Source of the DNA: Kitasatospora papulosa
GTDB taxonomy: Bacteria > Actinomycetota > Actinomycetes > Streptomycetales > Streptomycetaceae
Direction: 5' to 3'
Length of the DNA: 64,000 nucleotides
Assembly (NCBI RefSeq): GCF_000717245.1
Contig: NZ_JNYQ01000006.1
Span: 186,001-250,000, forward strand
Positions within the stretch are counted from its first letter, which is position 1. The number at the start of each line of letters is the position of its first letter. The notes beneath the pieces were generated by a model that saw only the letters and a list, made by a program, of their open reading frames with translations, was not told the origin of the DNA and ran no database searches. This document shows positions 9,050 to 17,734 of this stretch, in pieces. Made by a program: the position numbers and the translations under genes.

Positions 9050-10150
9050 GTGGCCATCGCAGCCGAAACAGCCGCCATGCGGCGGGCGATCACGCTCGCG
9101 GCCCGCGGACTCGGCGCCACCAGCCCGAACCCGGTCGTCGGATGCGTCATCCTCGACGCCGCCGGGGACCCGGCCGGTGAGGGCTTCCACCAGCGCGCCG
9201 GAGGGCCGCACGCCGAGGTCCACGCCCTGCGCGCGGCCGGCGAGCGGGCCCGTGGCGGCACCGCGATCGTCACTCTCGAACCCTGTAACCACACCGGACG
9301 CACCGGCCCCTGTGCCCAGGCACTGATCGAGGCCGGCGTCCGCCGCGTCGTGTACGCGGTGAGCGACCCGAACCCGCAGGCCACAGGTGGCGCGGACACC
9401 CTGCGCGGCGCCGGCCTGGAGGTCGCACAGGGCCTCCTCGCCGACGAGGCCGAGGCGGGCAACACCGCGTGGCTCACCTCGGTCCGCCTCGGCCGCCCGT
9501 ACGTCCTCTGGAAGTACGCGGCGACCCTCGACGGCCGCATCGCCGCCGCCGACGCCACCAGCCGCTGGATCACCTCGCCCGAGGCCCGTGCCGACGTCCA
9601 CCGGTTGCGTGCCGAGGCCGACGCCGTGGTGGTCGGCTCCGGCACCGCCCGGGCCGACGACCCCCAGCTGGGCGTACGCGGCATCGAGGGCACCGTCCAG
9701 CCGCTCCGCGTGGTCGTCGACACCGGTGCCACCGCCGTACGGCCCGGGGCCCGCGTCCTCGACGGGTCCGCGCCCACCCTGGTCGCGGTCGCCGACGACG
9801 CCGAGGCCGGCCACCTCCCGGAGGAGGCCGTGCTGCGCCTCCCGCGCGCCGCCACCGGGCCCGGCCTGGACATCGACGCGCTGCTCGCCGCTCTCCACGC
9901 CCGCGGCGTCCGATCCGTACTCCTCGAAGGCGGGCCGGTTCTGGCCGGATCCTTCGTCGCCGCGGGGGCGGTCGACACCGTCGTCGGCTACCTCGCACCG
10001 GTCCTCCTCGGCGCGGGCCCCGCCGTCCTCGCCGACGCCGGAATCTCCACCATCTCCCAGGCGTTGCGCCTCGATGTGACCGAGACCGTCCGTATCGGCC
10101 CCGATCTGCGCATCACCGCCGTCCCCGTTCCTGCTCGGAAGGGAAACTGA
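9050..10150 (+). CDS. ribD: Bifunctional riboflavin deaminase/reductase RibD
   Basis: Deaminates the pyrimidinone product of GTP cyclohydrolase II and reduces its ribose side chain, 366 residues from a GTG start at 9050 with AGGAGG upstream. The N-terminal cytidine-deaminase-type domain has the zinc ligands H54/E56 (GPHAEVHA) and C79/C88 (EPCNHTGRTGPC). The C-terminal reductase domain starts about residue 155 (RPYVLWKYAATLDGRIA) and contains VVGSGTARADDPQL and a late LLEGGPVLAGSF. It is the first gene after the FMN riboswitch and abuts ribE. Confidence 0.96.
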   Translation: MAIAAETAAMRRAITLAARGLGATSPNPVVGCVILDAAGDPAGEGFHQRAGGPHAEVHALRAAGERARGGTAIVTLEPCNHTGRTGPCAQALIEAGVRRVVYAVSDPNPQATGGADTLRGAGLEVAQGLLADEAEAGNTAWLTSVRLGRPYVLWKYAATLDGRIAAADATSRWITSPEARADVHRLRAEADAVVVGSGTARADDPQLGVRGIEGTVQPLRVVVDTGATAVRPGARVLDGSAPTLVAVADDAEAGHLPEEAVLRLPRAATGPGLDIDALLAALHARGVRSVLLEGGPVLAGSFVAAGAVDTVVGYLAPVLLGAGPAVLADAGISTISQALRLDVTETVRIGPDLRITAVPVPARKGN

Positions 10151-10771
10151 GTGTTCACCGGAATTGTCGAAGAACTGGGTGAGGTCACAGCCGTCGAGAA
10201 GCTCGACGACGCCTCCCGTTTCCGACTGCGCGGGCCCGTCGTGACCGAGGGCGCCAAGCACGGCGACTCCATCGCGGTCAACGGCGTCTGCCTCACCGTC
10301 GTGGGCCTCGGGGAGAACGAGTTCACCGCCGACGTCATGGCCGAGACGCTGGACCGCTCCAGCCTCGGCGCGCTGGCCCCCGGATCCCGGGTCAACCTGG
10401 AGCGCCCCATGGCCCTCGGCGGACGCCTCGGCGGCCACCTCGTGCAGGGCCACGTGGACGGCACCGGCCACATCGTCGAGCGCAAGGTCTCCGAGAACTG
10501 GGAGCTCGTCACGGTCTCCCTGCCCGCCGGCCTGGCCCGCTACGTCGTGGAGAAGGGCTCGATCACCGTCGACGGCGTGAGCCTGACCGTGGTGGACGCG
10601 GGACCGGACTTCTTCACGATCAGCCTCATCCCCACCACCCTCGCGCTGACCACGCTCGGCCTCAAGCAGCCGGGCGACCCGGTCAACCTCGAGGTGGACG
10701 TCCTCGCGAAGTACGTCGAACGGCTGCTCGCCCACGGTAGCGGCCCCGGAGCCGGGGAGCCGGTCGCATGA
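10151..10771 (+). CDS. ribE: Riboflavin synthase alpha subunit
   Basis: Dismutates two 6,7-dimethyl-8-ribityllumazine molecules to riboflavin. 206 residues from a GTG start one base after the ribD stop. Two homologous lumazine-binding barrels are visible: MFTGIVEELGEV with the first SIAVNGVCLTV, then GHLVQGHVDGTGHI and the second SITVDGVSLTVVD. The C-terminal extension GSGPGAGEPVA is poorly conserved. Its last four bases overlap ribM (ATGA), indicating translational coupling. Confidence 0.96.
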   Translation: MFTGIVEELGEVTAVEKLDDASRFRLRGPVVTEGAKHGDSIAVNGVCLTVVGLGENEFTADVMAETLDRSSLGALAPGSRVNLERPMALGGRLGGHLVQGHVDGTGHIVERKVSENWELVTVSLPAGLARYVVEKGSITVDGVSLTVVDAGPDFFTISLIPTTLALTTLGLKQPGDPVNLEVDVLAKYVERLLAHGSGPGAGEPVA

Positions 10772-11412
10772 GCGCCCTGCACTGGCTGAACTCGGAGGCG
10801 TTCAGCGCCTTCGGGCAGCACATCATCTGGTCGGACATGATCGGCAACACGGTCGGCCTCATCGCGCTGGCCCTCGGCTGGCTCCGCTCGGTCTGGACCT
10901 GGCCCGCCCAGCTCCTGTCCGGCGTCGTCCTGGTCGCCGCCAACGTCTCCGTCCAGCAGGCGGGCAGCGTCGGCAAGCAGCTGATCGTCGTCGCCGTCGC
11001 CGTCTGGGGCTGGCAGCAGTGGACCCGCGGCAGGAAGCAGGCGCAGGACGGTTCCATCGCCGTGCGCTTCGCCACCTGGCGCGAGCGCGGTTACCTGCTG
11101 GGCGGCGCCGCGCTGGGGACCCTCGCGGTCGGCGGGCTGTTCACGGCCTTCCCGTCGCTCTCCTGGAGCCCGTGGGCGGACGCCTACATCTTCGCCGGAA
11201 CCCTCGTGGCGATGATCGCCCAGGCGCGCGGCATGGTCGAGTTCTGGTTCGCGTGGCTGCTCGTCGACCTCGTCGGCGTACCGCTCAACTTCCACAGCGG
11301 ACTCGCCTTCTCCGGTCTCATCTACGTCGTCTACGGCGCCCTCGTCCTGTGGGGCATGCGCGACTGGTGGCTGCGTACGCGGACACCCGCTCTGGAAGGA
11401 GCCACGGCATGA
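10768..11412 (+). CDS. ribM: PnuC-family vitamin transporter, RibM-type riboflavin carrier
   Basis: Polytopic membrane protein of 214 residues with about seven hydrophobic segments and the PnuC-type features WPAQLLSGVVLVAANV and a late FWFAWLLVDLVGVPLNF. PnuC proteins move nicotinamide riboside, but members embedded in actinomycete riboflavin operons (RibM) carry riboflavin. Its place between ribE and ribBA, coupled by four-base overlaps on both sides and under the FMN riboswitch, supports the riboflavin role. Cytoplasmic membrane. Confidence 0.9.
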   Translation: MSALHWLNSEAFSAFGQHIIWSDMIGNTVGLIALALGWLRSVWTWPAQLLSGVVLVAANVSVQQAGSVGKQLIVVAVAVWGWQQWTRGRKQAQDGSIAVRFATWRERGYLLGGAALGTLAVGGLFTAFPSLSWSPWADAYIFAGTLVAMIAQARGMVEFWFAWLLVDLVGVPLNFHSGLAFSGLIYVVYGALVLWGMRDWWLRTRTPALEGATA

Positions 11413-12695
11413 CTGCCCAGCCCACCTGGTTGCACGACCGGCCCCTCGAAGACCTCTCGCTGGACCCCGTGGAACAGGCGATCCGCGACATCGCCGCCGG
11501 ACGGCCCGTCGTGGTCGTCGACGACGAGGACCGGGAGAACGAGGGCGACCTCGTCATCGCCGCCGAGAAGGCGACCCCCGAGATCATCGCCTTCATGATG
11601 AGTGAGTGCCGTGGCCTGATCTGCGCCCCCATGGAGGACGAGGAGCTGGAACGCCTCGAACTCCCGCAGATGGTCACGCACAACACCGAGTCGATGAAGA
11701 CCGCCTTCACCGTCTCCGTGGACGCCTCCGCCGAGCACGGGGTGACCACCGGGATCTCCGCGGCCGACCGGGCCACCACGCTCAGGATGCTGGCGGGCGG
11801 CAGGGCCGTCCCCGGCGACTTCGTACGCCCCGGCCACATCTTCCCGCTCCGGGCCCGCCCCGGCGGCGTCCTCGTCCGCAACGGCCACACCGAGGCCGCC
11901 GTCGACCTGGCCCGGCTCGCCGGACTGCGTCCCGCCGGGGCCATCGTCGAGATCGCCGGCGAGGACGGCGTGATGCTGCGGCTGCCCGAGCTCGTCCCCT
12001 TCGCCCGCAAGCACGGCCTCACGATCATCTCCATCGAGGACCTGATCAGCTACCGCCGCAGCGCCGAGCCCACCGTGCGCCGGGAGGCCGAGGTCCGGCT
12101 GCCCACCAGCTTCGGCGCGTTCACCGCGTACGGCTACCGCTCCGTCGTCGACGGCGTCGAGCACGTCGCACTCGTGCACGGCGACATCGGCGACGGCCGG
12201 GACGTCCTCGTCCGGGTCCACTCCGAGTGCCTGACCGGCGACATCTTCCAGTCCCAGCGCTGCGACTGCGGGCCCCAGCTGCACACCTCCATGGAACGCA
12301 TCACGGCCGAGGGCCGCGGGGTCGTCGTCTACCTGCGCGGCCACGAGGGCCGCGGCATCGGACTGCTGTCCAAGCTGCGCGCGTACGAGCTCCAGGAGCG
12401 CGGCTCCGACACCCTCGACGCCAATCTGGAACTCGGCCTGCCCGCCGACGCCCGGGACTACGCGGCGGGCGCCCAGATCCTGAGCGACCTCGGTGTACGG
12501 ACCCTGCGCCTGATGACGAACAACCCGGACAAGACCGCCGCGCTCGTGCGGTACGGACTCGAGATCACCGGACGCGAACCGATGCCCGTCCAGGCCGGTG
12601 AGCACAACCTGCGCTACCTGCGCACCAAGCGGGACCGGATGGGGCACGACCTGCCCTGGCTCGACGCCACCGCGTCCGCCTGCGGCAACCAGTAA
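11409..12695 (+). CDS. ribBA: Bifunctional DHBP synthase / GTP cyclohydrolase II
   Basis: Makes both riboflavin precursors: dihydroxybutanone phosphate from ribulose 5-phosphate and the pyrimidine from GTP. 428 residues. The DHBP synthase domain (about 20-220) has VVVVDDEDRENEGDLV and the STGISAADR-like TTGISAADRATT. The cyclohydrolase II domain (about 225-420) has the zinc cysteines in CLTGDIFQSQRCDCG and the GHEGRGIGLLSK loop. I use the ATG at 11409, which overlaps the ribM stop; the frame is open much further upstream but only as a shadow of ribM. Confidence 0.96.
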   Translation: MTAQPTWLHDRPLEDLSLDPVEQAIRDIAAGRPVVVVDDEDRENEGDLVIAAEKATPEIIAFMMSECRGLICAPMEDEELERLELPQMVTHNTESMKTAFTVSVDASAEHGVTTGISAADRATTLRMLAGGRAVPGDFVRPGHIFPLRARPGGVLVRNGHTEAAVDLARLAGLRPAGAIVEIAGEDGVMLRLPELVPFARKHGLTIISIEDLISYRRSAEPTVRREAEVRLPTSFGAFTAYGYRSVVDGVEHVALVHGDIGDGRDVLVRVHSECLTGDIFQSQRCDCGPQLHTSMERITAEGRGVVVYLRGHEGRGIGLLSKLRAYELQERGSDTLDANLELGLPADARDYAAGAQILSDLGVRTLRLMTNNPDKTAALVRYGLEITGREPMPVQAGEHNLRYLRTKRDRMGHDLPWLDATASACGNQ

Positions 12696-12736
12696 GCACC
12701 GACCCACACACGAACGCGCGAACACACAGGAGAGAC

Positions 12737-13222
12737 ATGAGCGGCAAGGGCGCACCCGAACTGTCCGTACGCAACTGCGGAGACCTCCGGGTGGCGGTGA
12801 TCGCGGCCCAGTGGCACGAGAAGGTCATGGACGGACTCGTCGACGGGGCCCTGCGCGCCCTGCACGACCTCGGGATCGACGAGCCGACGCTGCTCCGGGT
12901 CCCCGGCAGCTTCGAGCTCCCGGTCGTGGCCAAGGTCCTGGCCGGCCGCGGCTACGACGCGATCGTCGCCCTCGGAGTGATCATCCGCGGCGGCACCCCG
13001 CACTTCGAATACGTGTCCCAGGGCGTCACCAACGGCCTGACCCAGGTCACGGTCGACACCGGAGTGCCCGTCGGCTTCGGCGTGCTCACCTGTGACAACG
13101 AGGAACAGGCCCTGGACCGGGCCGGACTCGAGGGATCCCACGAGGACAAGGGCCACGAGGCGGTCACCGCGGCCGTGGCCACCGCCGCCACGCTGCGCAC
13201 CGTCAGCGAACCCTGGCGCTGA
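12737..13222 (+). CDS. ribH: 6,7-dimethyl-8-ribityllumazine synthase
   Basis: Condenses the ribityl-aminopyrimidine with dihydroxybutanone phosphate; usually forms pentamers or 60-mers. 161 residues, normal length. Visible motifs: VPGSFELP, ALGVIIRGGTPHFEYVSQ and the C-terminal NKGHEA-like HEDKGHEAVTAA. AGGAGAG precedes the ATG. Last gene of the riboflavin operon, 41 bases after ribBA. Confidence 0.96.
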   Translation: MSGKGAPELSVRNCGDLRVAVIAAQWHEKVMDGLVDGALRALHDLGIDEPTLLRVPGSFELPVVAKVLAGRGYDAIVALGVIIRGGTPHFEYVSQGVTNGLTQVTVDTGVPVGFGVLTCDNEEQALDRAGLEGSHEDKGHEAVTAAVATAATLRTVSEPWR

Positions 13223-13257
13223 GCGGCACTCCGGGACCCCGTATTCTAAGGACCATC

Positions 13258-13530
13258 ATGGCCAACAAAACCTTCGAAGAGCTCTTCGCCGAGCTCCAGC
13301 TCAAGGCCGCCGACGGCGACCCCTCCACCTCCCGCACCGCCGAGCTGGTGGGCAAGGGCGTGCATGCCATCGGCAAGAAGGTCGTCGAGGAGGCCGCCGA
13401 GGTCTGGATGGCCGCCGAATACGAGGGCAAGGAAGCGGCGGCCGAGGAGATCTCCCAGCTGCTGTACCACGTCCAGGTGATGATGGTCGCCCGCGGGATC
13501 TCCCTCGACGACGTCTACGCCCACCTCTGA
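13258..13530 (+). CDS. hisE: Phosphoribosyl-ATP pyrophosphatase
   Basis: Second step of histidine synthesis, hydrolysing phosphoribosyl-ATP to phosphoribosyl-AMP. 90 residues, the usual length of the stand-alone enzyme. The MazG-like metal site is visible as KVVEEAAEVWMAAE followed by EEISQLLYHVQ. It lies 35 bases after ribH and just upstream of hisG; it may have its own promoter near 13240 (TATTCT) or be read through from the rib operon. Confidence 0.95.
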   Translation: MANKTFEELFAELQLKAADGDPSTSRTAELVGKGVHAIGKKVVEEAAEVWMAAEYEGKEAAAEEISQLLYHVQVMMVARGISLDDVYAHL

Positions 13531-13582
13531 GCACACCCCCGCACGTCCCGGAACTCCCTCCGCACAAAGGAAACCTGACCTC

Positions 13583-14431
13583 ATGCTGCGCATCGCCGTC
13601 CCCAACAAGGGTGCAATCTCCGGGCCTGCGATGGCGATGCTCCATGAGGCGGGCTACCGGCAGCGCAAGGAGTCCAAGGAACTGGTCCTCGTCGACCCCA
13701 CGAACGAGGTCGAGTTCTTCTACCTGAGGCCCCGGGACATCGCGATCTACGTGAGCTCGGGGCGGCTGGACATCGGCATCACCGGCCGTGACCTGCTGCT
13801 GGACTCCGGTGCCGAGGCCGAGGAGATCCTCCAGCTCGGCTTCGCCCGGTCCACCTTCCGCTATGCCACGAAGCCCGGCACGGCCACCGGCCCCAAGGAC
13901 TTCACCGGCATGACGATCGCCACGTCCTACGAGGGCATCGTGGCGAAGCACCTCGCCGACGAGGGCGTCGAGGCCTCCGTCGTGCACCTCGACGGCGCCG
14001 TCGAGACCGCCATCGAGCTCGGCGTCGCGCAGGTCATCGCCGACGTCGTCGAGACCGGCACCAGCATGCGCAACGCGGGCCTGGAGATCATCGGCGAGCC
14101 GATCATGAAGTCGGAAGCCGTGGTGATCCGCCGCAAGGGCGCCCCCGACGACGACCCGAAGGTGCAGCAGTTCCTGCGCCGTCTGCAGGGCGTCCTGGTG
14201 GCCCGCAGCTACGTGATGATGGACTACGACTGCCGGGTCGAGCACCTGGAGCGCGCCGTCGCGCTCACCCCCGGGCTGGAGTCGCCGACCATCTCCCCGC
14301 TGCACCACGAGGGCTGGGTCGCCGTCCGCTCCATGGTCGCCTCGAAGGAGGCCCAGCGGATCATGGACGACCTCTACGAGCTCGGCGCGCGCGCCATCCT
14401 CACGACGGCCATCCACGCCTGCCGCCTCTGA
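13583..14431 (+). CDS. hisG: ATP phosphoribosyltransferase, long form
   Basis: First and feedback-controlled step of histidine synthesis. 282 residues, so the long HisG form with a C-terminal regulatory domain (about 205-282) that binds histidine. The N-terminal part starts MLRIAVPNKG and contains the PRPP-binding ADVVETGTSMRNAGL region. It follows hisE by 52 bases with AAAGGA upstream. After the stop there is an imperfect repeat, CGCCTCTGACGGTC then CGCCTCCGACGGTC. Confidence 0.95.
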   Translation: MLRIAVPNKGAISGPAMAMLHEAGYRQRKESKELVLVDPTNEVEFFYLRPRDIAIYVSSGRLDIGITGRDLLLDSGAEAEEILQLGFARSTFRYATKPGTATGPKDFTGMTIATSYEGIVAKHLADEGVEASVVHLDGAVETAIELGVAQVIADVVETGTSMRNAGLEIIGEPIMKSEAVVIRRKGAPDDDPKVQQFLRRLQGVLVARSYVMMDYDCRVEHLERAVALTPGLESPTISPLHHEGWVAVRSMVASKEAQRIMDDLYELGARAILTTAIHACRL

Positions 14432-14527
14432 CGGTCGTGCACGCCCGTCGCCTCCGACGGTCATCCACTCCCGCCGGCGGCTCCCGACGGCAGGACCACG
14501 AGCACAGCTAAGGACGACAGCGCCGCC

Positions 14528-15007
14528 ATGTCCTCTCCCGCACCCCGGGCTCCCGAACTCCCCGCCCTTCCGGCCACCTTCAGGCCCACCCTCACCCGGG
14601 TGGTCCTCCTGGCCGTGGGGGCGGCGATGTTCGTCGTCATCACCGCCGTCGCGTTGACCCTGGAGAAGCTGGGCCCGGGGGAGCGGACCAGCTTCGTCTT
14701 CGTCGCCCTGCTCTTCTTCGGCGTCCTCGCCCTGCTCAGCAGGCCCCGCGTCACGGCCGACGCGACAGGTGTGACGGTCGTCAACATCACCCGGACGCGC
14801 CGGCTGGCCTGGGCGGAGATCGTGCGCGTCAACCTGCGGGCCGGTGACCCGTGGGTCTTCCTCGACCTCAGCGACGGCACCAGCATGCCCGCCCTCGGCA
14901 TCCAGCCGGGAATCGCCAAGGAACGGGCCGTCACGGACGCCCGGGCCCTGCGCGCGCTCGTCGAATTCCACGGCAGCGGAGTGAACAACGCCACGGAGAA
15001 CGGCTGA
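14528..15007 (+). CDS. PH domain-containing membrane protein
   Basis: 159 residues. Two hydrophobic segments (about 25-45 and 58-75) are followed by a bacterial PH-like domain (about 78-150: VTADATGVTVVNITRTRRLAWAEIVRV). Such proteins are common in Streptomyces next to hisG; the function is not known. It probably anchors a small beta domain to the inner face of the membrane. It lies 96 bases after hisG on the same strand. Confidence 0.82.
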   Translation: MSSPAPRAPELPALPATFRPTLTRVVLLAVGAAMFVVITAVALTLEKLGPGERTSFVFVALLFFGVLALLSRPRVTADATGVTVVNITRTRRLAWAEIVRVNLRAGDPWVFLDLSDGTSMPALGIQPGIAKERAVTDARALRALVEFHGSGVNNATENG

Positions 15008-15037
15008 GCCCCCTGCCCCGTTCGGCCCGATCCCGAT

Positions 15038-15195
15038 TATTCTGGGACCGGTGGCGCACCGGGTGCGCCCCGCCCCGCACCAGAAGGCCCCAGAGGCCCG
15101 CGGGGCACATTCCTGCGACCCAAGGAGTGACTCCCTCCAGCAATGGACGGATCGTCCGGTAGTACCTGCGCCGCCCTCTCCCCGGAGGCGGCGGC
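15038..15195 (+). promoter_or_regulatory. Structured leader of the first CNNM pair
   Basis: A possible -10 box TATTCT lies at about 15038. A compact hairpin GGCGCAC-CGG-GTGCGCC (15053-15069) could end the upstream gene or be part of the leader. A second stem pairs GCCGCC (15170-15175) with GGCGGC (15187-15192); the latter overlaps the GGAGG (15184-15188) of the downstream ATG, so folding would hide the ribosome site. Confidence 0.4.
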
Positions 15196-16590
15196 ATGAC
15201 CACCCCCCTGTTGCTGCTTCTCGCGGCATTCCTTCTCATCCTCGCCAACGGGTTCTTCGTGGCAGCCGAATTCGGGCTCGTCACGGTGGAACGGCCGGAC
15301 GCCGAACGCGCCGCCGCCGAAGGCGACCGCCGGGCCCGTACCGTCGTCGCCGCCCTGCGTGAACTCTCCTTCCAGCTCTCCGGCACCCAGCTCGGCATCA
15401 CGATCACCTCGCTGGTCGTGGGCATGCTCGCCGAACCGGCGCTCGCCCAGCTGCTCGCCGGACCGCTCACCGCCACCGGACTGCCCCGAGGGGCCGTTCC
15501 CGGCGTCAGCGTCGTGATCGGCATGCTGTTCGCCTCCGCCGTCCAGATGGTGATCGGCGAGCTCGTGCCGAAGAACTGGGCGGTCTCCCGGCCGCTCCAG
15601 GTCGCCCGGTTCGTCGCGGGTCCCCAGCACCGCTTCTCCACCCTCCTGCGACCGGTGATCACCGCTCTGAACACCGTGGCGAACCGCCTCGTCCGGCTGC
15701 TCGGTGTCGAGCCCACCGAGGAACTCGCCTCGGCGAGGACCCCGGGCGAGCTCGTCTCCCTGGCCCGGCACTCCGCCGAGGCCGGAACCCTGGAGCAGGA
15801 CACCGCCGACCTCTTCGTACGGACGCTGTCCCTCGCCGGTCTCACCGCCCAGCACGTCATGACCCCGCGGGTGAAGGTCAGCGCGCTGCAGGTCTCGGCG
15901 ACCGCGGCGGACGTCCTCAACCTCACGCGCGCCACCGGGCTGTCCCGCTTTCCGGTCTACCGGGACCGCATCGACGAGGTCGTCGGCATGGTCCACCTCA
16001 AGGACGCCCTGGCCGTCCCCTCCCAGGACCGGCTGCGCGCCCCGGTGAGCCGGATCGCCGTGGCGCCGCTCCTGGTGCCGGAGACACTGCCCGTCGAACA
16101 GCTGCTCCAGCGGCTGCGCAGCGAGCAGCCGATCGCCGTGGTGGTCGACGAGTACGGCGGCACCGCCGGTGTCGTCACCCTGGAGGACATCGTCGAGGAG
16201 CTCGTCGGCGAGGTGAGGGACGAACACGACGCCGAGGGCGACGACCGTCCCGAGCTGACGTCCGTCGTCGCCGAGGACGGACGCGCCGGCTGGGACGTCG
16301 AGGGCAGCACCCGCGTGCTGACCCTGCGCAGGATAGGCCTCGACGTACCCGAGGGGCCTTACGAGACCGTGGCGGGGCTGGTCGCCGACCTGCTGGGACG
16401 CATCCCCGCTCCCGGTGACCGGTCCGAGCTCCCCGGCTGGCGGATCTCGGTCCGCCAGGTCGGCCACTACCGTGCCGAGCGGGTCCGCTTCGTCCGCCTG
16501 ACGGACATACCGGTATCGCCGGACGGACTGCCGGAACGGTCCGAAGGCCCCGAGCGGCTCACCCAGGACCTCCTGGAGGCCGTGCGATGA
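15196..16590 (+). CDS. CNNM/CorC-type transporter with CorC_HlyC domain (hemolysin family)
   Basis: 464 residues. DUF21 membrane domain (about 1-200: LLLLLAAFLLILANGFFVAA, then GTQLGITITSLVVG and ELVPKNWA), a CBS pair (about 215-345: HVMTPRVKV, SRFPVYRD, VVVDEYGGTAGVVTLEDIVEELVGE) and a C-terminal CorC_HlyC domain (about 365-445). Family members are linked to magnesium/cobalt efflux; the old hemolysin name is historical. Coupled by ATGA to the shorter homologue that follows, which suggests a heteromeric transporter. Confidence 0.9.
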   Translation: MTTPLLLLLAAFLLILANGFFVAAEFGLVTVERPDAERAAAEGDRRARTVVAALRELSFQLSGTQLGITITSLVVGMLAEPALAQLLAGPLTATGLPRGAVPGVSVVIGMLFASAVQMVIGELVPKNWAVSRPLQVARFVAGPQHRFSTLLRPVITALNTVANRLVRLLGVEPTEELASARTPGELVSLARHSAEAGTLEQDTADLFVRTLSLAGLTAQHVMTPRVKVSALQVSATAADVLNLTRATGLSRFPVYRDRIDEVVGMVHLKDALAVPSQDRLRAPVSRIAVAPLLVPETLPVEQLLQRLRSEQPIAVVVDEYGGTAGVVTLEDIVEELVGEVRDEHDAEGDDRPELTSVVAEDGRAGWDVEGSTRVLTLRRIGLDVPEGPYETVAGLVADLLGRIPAPGDRSELPGWRISVRQVGHYRAERVRFVRLTDIPVSPDGLPERSEGPERLTQDLLEAVR

Positions 16591-17669
16591 GCCTCGTACA
16601 GCTGATCTTCGCCGCACTCCTCGTGCTGGCGAACGGCTTCTTCGTCGGTGCCGAGTTCGCGCTCGTCTCCGTACGCCGCAGTCAGGTCGAACCCCTCGCG
16701 GCAGCGGGGTCGAGCCGGGCCAGGCAGGTGCTGCACGGCCTGGAGAACCTGCCGCAGATGATGGCCGCCGCACAGTTCGGTATCACCGTCTGCTCACTCA
16801 CCCTGGGTGCCGTCGCCGAGCCGACCGTCGCCCACCTGCTGGAGCCGGTCTTCCACGCGGCACATCTGCCCGAGGGACTCGTGCACCCGCTCGGCTTCGC
16901 GGTCGCCCTCGTCTCCGTGGTCTTCCTCCACCTCGTCATCGGCGAGATGGTCCCGAAGAACCTGGCGATGGCCGCCCCCGAGAAGACCGCGATGTGGCTC
17001 AGCCCCGGCCTGGTCGGGTTCGCCCGGCTCTGCCGGCCCGTCACCTCCGCGCTCGGGGCCTGCGCCCGGATCGTGCTCAGGCTCTTCAAGGTCGAGCCGA
17101 AGGACGAGGTGGAGGCCGTCTTCACCAGCGAGCAGCTCAACCGGCTGGTCGAGGACGCGGGGCTGGCCGGCCTCCTGGAACCGGAGGCGCAGGAACGGCT
17201 CGGGGACGCACTGGAACTGGGCAGCAGGCCCGTGACCGACGTGCTGCTCGGCCGGGCGTCCCTGGTGACGGTCGATCCGTCCGTCACCCCCCGCCGCATC
17301 GAGGAACTGACCGTACGCACCGGTTACTCACGCTTTCCCGTCTGCGCGGAGGGCGGTGGCTTCATGGGCTACCTGCACGTCAAGGACGTCCTGGAGCTGG
17401 AGGACGCCGACCGTGCCGTACCGCAGCAGATCTGGCGCCCCATGGCCACCCTCCGGGCCGAGCTCCCGCTCGACGACGCCCTGACGGTGATGCGCCGGGC
17501 CGCCACCCACCTCGCCCAGGTCGCGGACGCGTCCGGCAAGGTGCTCGGCCTGGTCGCCATGGAGGACGTCCTGGAGATGCTCGTGGGCGAGGTCCGCGAC
17601 CCCGCCCACCGCGTCGCGGTGCCCCGCCGCACACCGGAGGCACCGAAGGCCATGGCTCCGCTGGGGTAG
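16587..17669 (+). CDS. CNNM-type transporter, short form lacking CorC_HlyC
   Basis: 360 residues. DUF21 membrane domain (LLVLANGFFVGAEFALVSVRRSQ is cut here to LLVLANGFFVGAEF, then AQFGITVCSLTLGAVAEP and IGEMVPKNLA) and a CBS pair (SRFPVCAEGG, VLGLVAMEDVLEMLVGEV). It stops right after the second CBS motif, so the C-terminal CorC_HlyC domain of its partner is missing. Overlaps the partner stop by four bases. The same long-short arrangement recurs at 34.7-37.1 kb. Confidence 0.9.
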   Translation: MSLVQLIFAALLVLANGFFVGAEFALVSVRRSQVEPLAAAGSSRARQVLHGLENLPQMMAAAQFGITVCSLTLGAVAEPTVAHLLEPVFHAAHLPEGLVHPLGFAVALVSVVFLHLVIGEMVPKNLAMAAPEKTAMWLSPGLVGFARLCRPVTSALGACARIVLRLFKVEPKDEVEAVFTSEQLNRLVEDAGLAGLLEPEAQERLGDALELGSRPVTDVLLGRASLVTVDPSVTPRRIEELTVRTGYSRFPVCAEGGGFMGYLHVKDVLELEDADRAVPQQIWRPMATLRAELPLDDALTVMRRAATHLAQVADASGKVLGLVAMEDVLEMLVGEVRDPAHRVAVPRRTPEAPKAMAPLG

Positions 17670-17692
17670 GTCCCGCCGAGCCGGTCACGTCC

Positions 17693-17727
17693 GCCGCCGG
17701 GCGGTCCCTCAGGGGCCGTCCGGCGGC
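17693..17727. terminator. Bidirectional hairpin terminator
   Basis: Twelve-base arms GCCGCCGGGCGG and CCGTCCGGCGGC (one G-U pair in RNA) with an 11-base loop, placed between two convergent genes. Confidence 0.6.
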
Positions 17728-17734
17728 TTCGTCC

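Noticed and set aside
8315..10735. 806-residue minus-strand frame over ribD and ribE
   Set aside because: Shadow of the riboflavin genes and riboswitch; no protein features.
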